Counted from the first letter of the stretch, positions 1 through 6,542 are shown. The stretch: 7,626 bases of DNA from Prevotellaceae bacterium UBA7028 (GCA_002494215.1 DLBF01000094.1:1-7626), one strand, 5' to 3'. Translations and numbers: made by a program. The notes: generated by a model from the letters alone, not told the origin.

Positions 1-705
1 AGGGTCGAAGTTCTCCATTGAGGCAACAGTAAAGCAGTGGTCGTTGGCATCACGGATTACCTCGAACTCAATCTCCTTCCAACCCTTCAGGCACTCTTCA
101 ACCAGCACCTGAGGTGCAAAAGTGAAGGCACTCTCAGCAATCTCGCGGAAAGTCTTCTCATCGGGACATACACCGCTACCCAGACCGCCCAGTGCATAGG
201 CAGAGCGAATCATGATGGGGTAACCGATCTTGCGTGCTGCAGCAATCGCAGAATCCATATCTTCGCAAGCCTCAGATACGGGCACCTTCAGGTTAACCTT
301 GTTCAACTCCTTAACGAAGAGGTCGCGGTCTTCGGTGTTCATGATAGCCTCAACTGAAGTACCCAGTACCTTAACGCCGTACTCCTTCAGTACGCCGCTC
401 TGATAAAGAGCTGTACCTACATTCAGACCTGTCTGTCCACCCCATGCCAGCATGATACCGTCGGGACGCTCCTTCTTGATAATCTCTGTAATAAAATGAG
501 GAGTGATGGGAAGGAAATACACCTTATCGGCAATACCTTCGCTTGTCTGTATGGTTGCTACATTGGGATTCACCAGCACAGAGTAGATGCCTTCCTCTCT
601 CAGCGCTTTCAAAGCCTGGCTACCAGAGTAGTCGAACTCACCGGCCTGACCAATCTTCAATGCGCCAGAACCCAGTACAAGTACTTTCTTCAGTTCAGTT
701 TTCAT
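1..705 (-). CDS. carB: Carbamoyl-phosphate synthase large subunit, N-terminal 235 residues (partial at window edge)
   Basis: CarB makes carbamoyl phosphate from bicarbonate, ATP and ammonia delivered by the CarA glutaminase subunit, feeding arginine and pyrimidine synthesis in the cytoplasm. The frame runs open from an ATG at 705 to the window edge. Visible family signatures are [20 protein letters not shown] (residues 12-31, the pre-ATP-grasp fold), WGGQTGLN (about 89-96), TEDRDLF (about 124-130), and the ATP-binding loop [13 protein letters not shown] (about 163-175). [11 protein letters not shown] and SMENFDP follow near the edge. Full CarB proteins are about 1,070 residues, so roughly a fifth is present. 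The wording of these motifs is closer to what I remember of eukaryotic CAD/CPS1 and Bacteroidetes CarB than to E. coli CarB. No carA lies upstream in this window. The gene has its own promoter and a terminator-bearing leader (separate entries). The identification is secure. Confidence 0.97.
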   Translation of the reverse strand, partial: MKTELKKVLVLGSGALKIGQAGEFDYSGSQALKALREEGIYSVLVNPNVATIQTSEGIADKVYFLPITPHFITEIIKKERPDGIMLAWGGQTGLNVGTALYQSGVLKEYGVKVLGTSVEAIMNTEDRDLFVKELNKVNLKVPVSEACEDMDSAIAAARKIGYPIMIRSAYALGGLGSGVCPDEKTFREIAESAFTFAPQVLVEECLKGWKEIEFEVIRDANDHCFTVASMENFDP

Positions 706-742
706 ATTCTTTTTCTATATCTTTAAATGTATAATTTTCTAT

Positions 743-790
743 AAAAAAAAAGACCACCTAACCGATTTTGACATCGGAGGTGGTCTTTTT
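743..790 (-). terminator. Strong intrinsic terminator in the carB leader (possible attenuator)
   Basis: Bases 747-759 pair with 778-790 (13 bp, core AGACCACCT/AGGTGGTCT). After a 2-nt bulge at 760-761, an inner stem 762-766/773-777 (CCGAT/ATCGG) closes a 6-nt loop. On the minus strand the hairpin is followed by a run of U at 750-743, the form of a Rho-independent terminator. It lies between the carB promoter and the carB start, so transcripts from that promoter must pass it. It could also end transcripts arriving from the glutaminase-A-like gene upstream. The A-run on the other side could make it bidirectional, but no plus-strand gene needs it. Confidence 0.85.
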
Positions 791-794
791 ATTC

Positions 795-842
795 TTACCT
801 TTTATATGATGTTCTTGGTTGTCCCATAAACGCTCTTTTCAT
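795..842 (-). CDS. Putative 15-residue leader peptide upstream of the carB terminator
   Basis: A short frame starts with ATG at 842-840 and ends with TAA at 797-795, encoding MKRAFMGQPRTSYKR. It is too short for normal gene calling. It begins about 10 nt downstream of the -7 box, so the transcript's 5' leader would be only a few bases, and it stops 4 nt before the base of the terminator hairpin. It carries three Arg codons (AGA, AGA and AGG, the last directly before the stop) and two Lys codons. A ribosome pausing at the end of this frame would overlap the 5' arm of the hairpin. The position suggests a leader peptide for attenuation of carB. That is inferred from layout alone, because I recognise no known leader-peptide family, and a chance ORF of 15 codons is not rare. 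Confidence 0.4.
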   Translation of the reverse strand: MKRAFMGQPRTSYKR

Positions 843-851
843 TTTCGGGTG

Positions 852-883
852 CAAAAGTACAACATAATTTTTGACCCACAAAA
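852..883 (-). promoter_or_regulatory. Predicted Bacteroidetes-type promoter for the carB leader
   Basis: Read on the minus strand, TTTTG at 883-879 is followed after 19 nt by TACTTTTG at 859-852. This fits the Bacteroidetes sigma consensus (TTTG/TTG at -33, TAnnTTTG at -7). Transcription would start around 845-848. The promoter sits about 30 bp after the stop codon of the glutaminase-A-like gene, so carB can be transcribed independently of that gene. A weaker -7-like TACATTTA lies between the hairpin and carB (about 732-725) and is a competing start site. Confidence 0.65.
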
Positions 884-912
884 CAATCGGTCTTTTTTTT
901 TCTTTACAACCA

Positions 913-3417
913 TTATTTTTTATTCATCAGCACCTTCATCCAGTATCCGCCGATTACAGAGCGAGCCTTAAAGCCTGTCATTCTGCCCGTTTTGGTATCA
1001 TGCCAGTCAGAGATGGGCACACGGCTCTCTGTCTCGTTGATGTACTTGTACAGTGGGTCAACAAACTTCTGGAAGTCCTTATCTGTCTGAGCCATGGCTG
1101 CCGTCCACATAATCCAATCACTCTTGGTGTAGTCCTTGCGGCAGTCGAGTGGAAGACCGTACTCATTCTGCTTGGTCAGGTAGTACTTGATTTCTGTCTG
1201 CATGGCATTGTTGGGGATGATGCCTGTGTTCCAGAGTTTGTCCCATACCATATTATATTTCTGGCTCCAAGTCTCGGCACCAGCACCATAAGCCAGTTCG
1301 TAGTGATCCTTCACCTTGGTCTCCTTCTCCCAGGCAGCTGCCATCTCCTTAGCCTTGGCGTTGTATTTCTGATACACGTCATCCAATCCCTTCATCTTGG
1401 CAATCTCGGCATATCCGGCTACACCCATGATAGCCTTGATGGCCAGGTTACAGTTACCTGCCCAGTGACCTGCGAAGTCATCGGTACAAAGCTGGTTGGC
1501 AGGATGCAAGCCGTTCTCGACCAAGTAATCTGCCCATGTGGTGATGATGTCCCAATACTTATTTATATATAATGTATTACCCTCCTGCTTGCAGATCTGC
1601 GCAGCCAGGGTTATCATGTTACCAGCCTCCTCAAGGGGCATGTCACCACCATACACCTGCTTGTTGGCCTTGGGATACTGACCCAAGTCATGTGCCGCAA
1701 AGGGCTTTGTCCAACGACCCGTATAGCTATACTCGAAGATAGAGGTCATCATACCCTTCTGCAGCTCTGGATTGTAGCAGAGATACAGAGGAGCCTCGGG
1801 ATAGGTCAGGTCTACGGTATTGACACAACCGTTCGAATTATTCTCCTTAGAGAAGAACAGCACATTGCCGTCGCTGTCCTTGAAGAGCTTGTGAGCAGCA
1901 TTTACATGGCGATAAGAACCGCTCAGAATCTCGGCATACTTCACACCTCCTGCAGCCAAGGCATCGTCATAGATGGTCTTGTCCATCTGACGGCAACGCT
2001 GCATGATGCTGGCATAGTTGCTACCCATGCGGTCGAACATATCAAAGATGCTGACGTTACCCTCGTGAGCCCAATAGCCCTTATAGCGCTTGTAGAAATA
2101 CTCGATATCCCAAATCTCGTCGTAACCAATCATAGCAAAGCTACTGCCCTGAGTGGTAGAACCAAAGTCGTGTGCGTATGCCAACGTAGGCAGCGAAACC
2201 TGCTTCTGGCAAACCACCGTACGCTCGCCATGGGGCAGACGGCCGTCTGCCAGGAACTGCGTCTTCACATCGTTGTCAGAAGCCAGGGCCAAGCGTCCGT
2301 TCACGCCAGAGAGATATACATAACCCCAGTCTATGCAGATGCCGTCACCTGTCTTTGCCAAGATGGGCTGCTCAATGGTACCTGCCTTCAGATACTGCTT
2401 GCCGTTCTCGAAGATTCTGTTCGAGATAGTTGGCTGATGCACCTTGTTAACAGCCATCTGAGGCGTAGTGGAAACGTAGAACTGAACGTTGTGCTTCTGA
2501 CCATCTGTTGAACGCACTTGATAAGAGATGTAGTTGATGGGGACAGAAAGAAGGTCATAATCGTCTATGATATGGGGAGCGGTAAAGACCACATCCAGTT
2601 CAACAGGTCCACACGCGAAAGTATAGTAGGTGTTACAAGCCAGCACATCCACGCTCTTCTGCTGGGCAGTCTTGATGTTCTCGTTACCCTTGGCAATGTT
2701 GCGGAATACGCCAAAGTCAACCAGCGCACCGCCCGTCTTGTTATAACAATGTACAGCAAAGACATTCTTTCCCTGCTTCAGCAAGTCGCGCTTCTCGCCA
2801 TCCAAACGCACAACCACGCCATCCACATAATCCATAATGCCTGTGGCAGCCTTCTTGCCGTTGATGTAAATTTCGCAAGCATCGTCGTGCGAGAAGATCA
2901 GGTACAGGTCGCCCTGCAACTGCTCAGCAGTCAGATCCACGGTACGACGCACCCATATATGACCGTCCTCCTTGGTCCAGGGAGTACGTATGTTATCATA
3001 ATTATCGGAACCGAAGGCACCCTTGCCAGTCTTCCATGCTGAGGCGTTGAAATCTGGATTCTCCCATCCGTCCGCAGGCTTCTCGCTGGTATATTGGGCT
3101 TCCCATTCTGCCTCGTTAGACATAGGTATCACGCTCTCCATCAGTGTTCGCTGGGCAGCACCCATCCAACGGTAGGTAGTACCATCCACACGCAGCAGAC
3201 CCTCCATGGGCTTCTCGTCGTTTGTCCAGTGGCGTGTAGAGCCATCCGTCAGATTGTCATACGGGCTCCAAACTGAGAAGTATGGGTCGCTGACTATCAG
3301 GGGGACACTGGGTAGTCGCAGGTTTGTTTGTTTGTAAGGTTTAAAGAACGTTGCATTCTGGGCCCACCCCATCATGCATACTGCCGCAAGGGCAATGGTT
3401 AAAAAGCTTCTTTTCAT
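913..3417 (-). CDS. Secreted glutaminase-A-like (GtaA/DUF4965 superfamily) protein with an inserted jelly-roll domain
   Basis: The product has 834 residues. A signal peptide (residues 1 to about 20, cut near WAQ/NA) indicates export to the periplasm or cell surface. The DUF4964-like start contains PSVPLIVSDPYFSVWS (36-51) and DNLTDG...RHW (54-64). Residues about 115-240 read like a galactose-binding/GH2-type jelly roll (WENPDFNASAWKTG, then IWVRRTVDL, then HDDACEIYINGK). The DUF5127/DUF4965 part includes GYDEIWDIEYF (431-441). The C-terminal helical-hairpin region has NTVDLTYP (533-540), AAHDLGQYP (574-582), GDMPLEEAGNM (591-601), WADYLVENG (628-636) and NQLCTDDFAGH (641-651), which are hallmarks of the family founded on Aspergillus GtaA. 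Family members are annotated as glutaminases, but the fold resembles (alpha/alpha)6 glycosidases and the bacterial substrate is not established. It starts 9 nt after the reductase stop codon, so the two are very probably one operon. Confidence 0.88.
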   Translation of the reverse strand: MKRSFLTIALAAVCMMGWAQNATFFKPYKQTNLRLPSVPLIVSDPYFSVWSPYDNLTDGSTRHWTNDEKPMEGLLRVDGTTYRWMGAAQRTLMESVIPMSNEAEWEAQYTSEKPADGWENPDFNASAWKTGKGAFGSDNYDNIRTPWTKEDGHIWVRRTVDLTAEQLQGDLYLIFSHDDACEIYINGKKAATGIMDYVDGVVVRLDGEKRDLLKQGKNVFAVHCYNKTGGALVDFGVFRNIAKGNENIKTAQQKSVDVLACNTYYTFACGPVELDVVFTAPHIIDDYDLLSVPINYISYQVRSTDGQKHNVQFYVSTTPQMAVNKVHQPTISNRIFENGKQYLKAGTIEQPILAKTGDGICIDWGYVYLSGVNGRLALASDNDVKTQFLADGRLPHGERTVVCQKQVSLPTLAYAHDFGSTTQGSSFAMIGYDEIWDIEYFYKRYKGYWAHEGNVSIFDMFDRMGSNYASIMQRCRQMDKTIYDDALAAGGVKYAEILSGSYRHVNAAHKLFKDSDGNVLFFSKENNSNGCVNTVDLTYPEAPLYLCYNPELQKGMMTSIFEYSYTGRWTKPFAAHDLGQYPKANKQVYGGDMPLEEAGNMITLAAQICKQEGNTLYINKYWDIITTWADYLVENGLHPANQLCTDDFAGHWAGNCNLAIKAIMGVAGYAEIAKMKGLDDVYQKYNAKAKEMAAAWEKETKVKDHYELAYGAGAETWSQKYNMVWDKLWNTGIIPNNAMQTEIKYYLTKQNEYGLPLDCRKDYTKSDWIMWTAAMAQTDKDFQKFVDPLYKYINETESRVPISDWHDTKTGRMTGFKARSVIGGYWMKVLMNKK

Positions 3418-3426
3418 TTCTGTTTT

Positions 3427-4383
3427 TTATTTGGTTAATTTGTTTATTTGCTCAATTTCTTCCATCGTAAAGGGGGCTGACCCCATAGCCTTCAGGTTGT
3501 TTCTTAACTGTTCAGGCGAACTGGCACCGACAATGACGCTCGTCACACCCTTCTGTTGCAAGACCCACGCAAGTGCCATAGTAGCCAGGCTCTCGCCACG
3601 TCGGTCAGCCATTTCGTTCAATGCCCTAATCTGACTTAGCCTTTCAGGTGTCAGCGCTTCGGCATTCAGGAACCGCGGGTCATGTGCTATACGGCTGTCC
3701 CCGGGAATACCATTTAGGTAACGGTCCGTCAGCAAGCCCTGTGCCAATGGCGAGAAGGATATGAACCCTACCCCATTCTCCTGACATTGCTTCACTATCC
3801 CTTCCTGCAAGGGCGCCCTATCCAGAAGATTCAGTCTGCCCTGATAGATGAGGCAAGGAACGTCTCTATCTTTCAAATATTTGTACCCAAAGCATGCGGC
3901 TGTCAGAGGCCAGCGACTCAAGCCCACATACAAGGCCTTTCCCTGACGTACCACATCCACCAGCGTCTGCAGCGTCTCCTCAAGCGGAGTATTTGGGTCG
4001 TAGCGATGGCAGTAGAACAGATCGACGTACTCCAGATTCATACGCTTCAGGCTCTGGTTCAGACTGGCTATCAGGTGCTTTCTCGAAGCCCACGAGCCAT
4101 AAGGGCCTTCCCACATATCGTATGCTGCCTTGGTAGAGATAAACAGCTCATCGCGATGAGCACAGAAGTCGCTGCGCATCATGCTGCCCATGAAATACTC
4201 GGCAGCACCAGGTTCTGGACCGTAATTGTTGGCAAGGTCAAAATGGGTAATACCGCATTCAAAAGCCGTCAGTGCAATTGCTCTGGACGTTTCATAAGGC
4301 GTAAGGCATCCAAAGTTATGCCACATGCCCAAACTAATTTCTGGCAGCAGCACACCGCTCTGCCCACATCTACGGTACTCCAT
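3427..4383 (-). CDS. Aldo/keto reductase, YghZ/Gpr type (L-glyceraldehyde 3-phosphate reductase-like)
   Basis: The product is a 318-residue cytoplasmic (beta/alpha)8 NADPH-dependent reductase. It closely resembles E. coli YghZ (346 residues) as I remember it: YRRCGQSGVLLPEISLGMWH at the N-terminus, ITHFDLANNYGP (45-56), STKAAYDMW (83-91), SLKRMNLEYVDLFYCHR, PLAQGLL and VIVGASSPEQL (283-293, cofactor phosphate end). Counting from the ATG at 4383, the catalytic tetrad is D49, Y54, K85 and H126, all present. An in-frame TTG two codons upstream (4389) could also start translation, but the ATG aligns with the MQYRYCG start of YghZ and is preferred. YghZ reduces L-glyceraldehyde 3-phosphate and methylglyoxal; the substrate here is inferred. 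It is the first gene of a pair with the downstream glutaminase-A-like gene and has its own promoter. Confidence 0.93.
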   Translation of the reverse strand: MEYRRCGQSGVLLPEISLGMWHNFGCLTPYETSRAIALTAFECGITHFDLANNYGPEPGAAEYFMGSMMRSDFCAHRDELFISTKAAYDMWEGPYGSWASRKHLIASLNQSLKRMNLEYVDLFYCHRYDPNTPLEETLQTLVDVVRQGKALYVGLSRWPLTAACFGYKYLKDRDVPCLIYQGRLNLLDRAPLQEGIVKQCQENGVGFISFSPLAQGLLTDRYLNGIPGDSRIAHDPRFLNAEALTPERLSQIRALNEMADRRGESLATMALAWVLQQKGVTSVIVGASSPEQLRNNLKAMGSAPFTMEEIEQINKLTK

Positions 4384-4411
4384 TTTCAATGCTTTGATGG
4401 TTAATTCGCGG

Positions 4412-4442
4412 CAAAGGTAGCGAAAGATACCCGCTTTTGCAA
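4412..4442 (-). promoter_or_regulatory. Predicted promoter of the reductase/glutaminase-A-like operon
   Basis: On the minus strand TTG at 4442-4440 is followed after 20 nt by TACCTTTG at 4419-4412, an exact TAnnTTTG -7 match. The expected start site near 4405 gives a 5' leader of about 20 nt before the ATG at 4383. Confidence 0.65.
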
Positions 4443-4524
4443 GTTTGCGAGCAAGAATTAATATTAATGGCGCAATAGCTTCTCTTAAAACCCGCTGGTT
4501 CTAAACTTTATCTCTTTGACTATA

Positions 4525-4532
4525 CAAAGGTA
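4525..4532 (-). promoter_or_regulatory. Second TAnnTTTG box, possible distal promoter
   Basis: TACCTTTG reads on the minus strand at 4532-4525, identical to the proximal -7 box 113 bp downstream. No good -33 TTTG lies at the expected distance; there is only a T-rich TTTAT near 4558-4554. It may be a weak distal promoter for the reductase operon, or chance. Confidence 0.3.
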
Positions 4533-4617
4533 CAACAATTTTGCGGGATATCATAAATAAAGAAACCATATAACGACGTTTTGAAAGGTGTAAAACGACA
4601 TCTAGTATTATCGGTGG

Positions 4618-4763
4618 TATTCAGTTATTCAGTATTCAGTTTCCATTTTTTCGATGGATTTGTGTTTACTACTATACTATATATATATTATATATAGTAT
4701 AGTAGTAACTTGAATCTTCAACTTTTTTTCAAAACTGAATAACTGAATAACTGAATACTGAAT
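4618..4763. repeat. Nested symmetric inverted-repeat element (TATTCAGT arrays around a palindrome)
   Basis: The left array has three TATTCAGT units (4618-4625, 4626-4633, 4633-4640). The right array has four units in inverted orientation, ACTGAATA at 4734-4741, 4742-4749 and 4750-4757 plus ACTGAAT at 4757-4763. Between them, spaced by roughly 23-25 bp on each side, sits the perfect palindrome listed separately. The arrays can pair with each other in more than one register (about 15 bp perfect), so a long branched hairpin or cruciform is possible. GTAT occurs just outside on each side (4617-4620, which overlaps the first unit, and 4764-4767), a weak hint of a target duplication. There is no coding capacity. 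A MITE-like or palindromic extragenic repeat is the likeliest class. I do not recognise a named family. Confidence 0.75.
4666..4708. repeat. Perfect AT-rich palindrome, 20-bp arms, 3-nt loop
   Basis: Bases 4666-4685 (TTACTACTATACTATATATA) are the exact reverse complement of 4689-4708, with a TAT loop at 4686-4688. There are no mismatches over 20 bp, far beyond chance for a unique sequence even allowing for the internal TA run. Pairing stops at 4665/4709. It lies at the centre of the TATTCAGT inverted arrays. Confidence 0.95.
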
Positions 4764-4858
4764 GTATCTTTCTATGATTGGAGAGATGTCGATTTGTTTG
4801 CAATTTTTCTTGACATTATCAACAATTTCTGCACCATAGAAGCATCAAGCAAACGGAT

Positions 4859-4937
4859 GGAAAATTTCCCTCACACGAGGCGGCAAAATTTTCCTAGTGT
4901 GGAAAAAAGTTTTTCCTTACGTGGCAGCAAAAAGTCC
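4859..4937. repeat. Degenerate A-block/T-block repeats with ACACG/ACGTG-like spacers
   Basis: Blocks of A-run then T-run ending in CC recur: GGAAAATTTCC (4859-4869), GCAAAATTTTCC (4883-4894), GGAAAAAAGTTTTTCC (4901-4916) and GCAAAAAGTCC (4927-4937). The CC ends are spaced about 25, 22 and 21 bp apart, and the spacers contain CACACGAGG, AGTGTGG and ACGTGG. The units are quasi-palindromic and too degenerate for a CRISPR. They resemble, from memory only, intergenic repeats common in Bacteroidales genomes. Function is unknown. Confidence 0.6.
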
Positions 4938-5029
4938 TGAATAGCAGCAATTTGAAATTATTTTACAAATTAGCACAACTCAAGCAATTAATCAGTACAA
5001 GCTACGGTTGACCGTTAACAAAAAAAGAC

Positions 5030-5060
5030 AAAAAAAGACTCCCGCCATGATTGACGGGAG
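5030..5060 (-). terminator. Rho-independent terminator of the FadL-like gene
   Basis: Bases 5039-5044 (CTCCCG) pair with 5055-5060 (CGGGAG) around a 10-nt loop. On the minus strand a T-rich run follows (from 5038 downward, TCTTTTTTTG). It lies about 45 nt after the TAA of the outer-membrane protein gene, in the right orientation for it. Confidence 0.85.
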
Positions 5061-5105
5061 CCTGAAAATATATTATTAATCTTCTTGTCCTTTAACTTAG
5101 TTTGT

Positions 5106-6542
5106 TTAGAACTCGTAGTTGACACCAACACCTAACACATCGTTCTTACGGATGAACAAGTCGTTCTTGTAACCTGCTGGTGTAGAAGTGGTAACGGAAC
5201 GGTCGTGATAGATAGTGTGCATGAAACCAAGGTCGAAGCTCAGGTGCTGGATGGGCTTAACACGAACACCGAAGGCAAACATGTTGTTGGTATTATTGAA
5301 GCTGAGGTCGCTAATACCAGTATCAGAGATGCCATAAACAGTACGCTGCCAAGAGCCAGACAAAGTAACATACTTGTTGAGGTCGTACTCAACACCGATG
5401 TTGAGCTCCCATGTATTAGCGTCGATGTCTCTGATCATCAGGTGTTCGGGATCTGTCTCACTGGGACGATACTCACCTGCCTTGTAGAAAGAAAGCTCTG
5501 TACCATCATCAGCAGTAAGACCCTTTCTAACACCACTATCGAAGTAAACATTCCAACCTGTCATCAGGCGAAGACCCTCGAAAGGAGTGGCCATAGCACC
5601 CAAAGAGAGGATGGCAGGGAGATCCTCGCGAACCTTATAACCATCCCTGAACTTCTTGATAACAATGTTCTCCTGAGCCTGAGCAGCAGGGCTAAGTGTA
5701 CTACTGTTCTTATAAACCATCTTGGTGGGAGCCTCGAACTTAACACCCAGGTTCAGGTACTCGTTTGCTTTCCAGTCAAGACCGACAACGGGAGTTACAC
5801 CCCAACCCTTCTGAGAGCAATCCAATGTAACATCAGCGAGTTGAGGAACCTGTGCTTGTGTCAAGGACATGTTGGATGTAGGATCTGCAGGGTTAGGAAC
5901 AACTGCTGTGATATTCTTGATATAACCGTCGTAGCCGTTGGTACCGTATACTACACGTACACCACCGAATACAGACAGATTGGGAACAACCTTATAGGTT
6001 GCGCCAAACTGCCCACCGAAAATATAAGAGTGGCCCTCCATCTGAGAATCCATTGAATAGCCTCTGAAAGAAGGAATGTACTTGGCAATGTTACCAGCCA
6101 CTAATGACTCAAAACTACCCAAACCATTAGGGAAGTCACATTTACCGCCACCGCCTGTAACCGCAAAGTGAGCATTCACGCTCCACTTTTCCTGATTATA
6201 AGAAACAGAGAAAGAGGGAATGACAGGAGCCTTGGCAGTTCCCTTGAACTTGTGAGTGGTCTCCCCTGGAGTAGCATTAGCACCGTTCAGAGCAAACAAG
6301 GGAAATGTGGTAGTGATATTGCGCTGCTGCCAAACGCTCATGTTAGTTAACTGAAAATGCCAACCTTTTGCCAGAAAAGCTGTTCCTGCAGGGTTGGCAT
6401 ACATACCAGCAATGTCAATAATACCATTCTGAGACATCTGACGCTCAAAAGATGCATTCTGATTAGAGTTAGTGTTCAGGCCACCCGCCATAACTGAGAC
6501 AGAAAAGCACATCGCAACTGTTGAAATAAGTAACTTCTTCAT
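5106..6542 (-). CDS. FadL/OmpP1/TodX-type outer-membrane beta-barrel transporter
   Basis: The product has 478 residues, slightly longer than E. coli FadL (about 446). A signal peptide ends near residue 19 (MKKLLISTVAMCFSVSVMA, then GG). The mature N-terminus GGLNTNSNQNASF followed by IDIAGMYANPAGTAFL (NPAG at 50-53) is the conserved plug/hatch start of the FadL family. The rest alternates hydrophobic and polar residues with many aromatic strand ends, and the protein finishes GVGVNYEF with a terminal Phe, the outer-membrane assembly signature. FadL proteins carry long-chain fatty acids or other hydrophobic compounds across the outer membrane; the ligand here is unknown. The gene stands alone between a good promoter (6578-6609) and a terminator (5030-5060). 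No fatty-acid degradation gene is adjacent. A general OmpP1-family barrel without a transport role remains possible. Confidence 0.88.
   Translation of the reverse strand: MKKLLISTVAMCFSVSVMAGGLNTNSNQNASFERQMSQNGIIDIAGMYANPAGTAFLAKGWHFQLTNMSVWQQRNITTTFPLFALNGANATPGETTHKFKGTAKAPVIPSFSVSYNQEKWSVNAHFAVTGGGGKCDFPNGLGSFESLVAGNIAKYIPSFRGYSMDSQMEGHSYIFGGQFGATYKVVPNLSVFGGVRVVYGTNGYDGYIKNITAVVPNPADPTSNMSLTQAQVPQLADVTLDCSQKGWGVTPVVGLDWKANEYLNLGVKFEAPTKMVYKNSSTLSPAAQAQENIVIKKFRDGYKVREDLPAILSLGAMATPFEGLRLMTGWNVYFDSGVRKGLTADDGTELSFYKAGEYRPSETDPEHLMIRDIDANTWELNIGVEYDLNKYVTLSGSWQRTVYGISDTGISDLSFNNTNNMFAFGVRVKPIQHLSFDLGFMHTIYHDRSVTTSTPAGYKNDLFIRKNDVLGVGVNYEF

Larger units (their letters stand above)
4390..5105. 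other. 716-bp gene-free stretch with repeats and regulatory sites
   Basis: No convincing gene is present on either strand. Reading from the reductase side, it holds the reductase promoter (4412-4442), a second -7-like box (4525-4532), a small hairpin CGTTTT/AAAACG (4577-4582/4592-4597) and the nested inverted-repeat element (4618-4763). Beyond these come degenerate A/T-block repeats (4859-4937), a 12-bp near-palindrome ACGGTTGACCGT (5004-5015) and the terminator of the outer-membrane protein gene (5030-5060). The stretch is visibly more AT-rich than the flanking genes, and short frames inside it lack starts or are chance-length. Confidence 0.75.

Noticed and set aside
875..903. Terminator directly after the glutaminase-A-like gene (GACC/GGTC pairing near its end)
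   Set aside because: Only about four base pairs with a large loop and no suitable U-tract; the nearest credible terminator is the hairpin at 743-790.
871..2511. Long plus-strand frames opposite the glutaminase-A-like gene
   Set aside because: They are antisense shadows of a clearly homologous 834-residue protein; their translations show no family motifs and no promoter precedes them.
4384..4389. TTG start adding two residues to the aldo/keto reductase
   Set aside because: The ATG at 4383 is a stronger start codon and matches the N-terminus of YghZ-type proteins.
4666..4708. Rho-independent terminator
   Set aside because: The stem is almost wholly A/T, no U-tract follows on either strand, and no gene ends nearby; it is better explained as part of the repeat element.
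4618..4763. Complete insertion sequence or retron
   Set aside because: There is no transposase or reverse transcriptase in or beside the element; only a non-autonomous repeat could be argued.
4859..4937. CRISPR-like array
   Set aside because: The repeated blocks are short, degenerate and unevenly spaced, the spacers resemble one another, and no cas gene is present.
5205..6056. 283-codon plus-strand frame opposite the FadL-like gene
   Set aside because: It is antisense to a beta-barrel gene with signal peptide, NPAG motif and terminal Phe. The antisense product has no recognisable feature.
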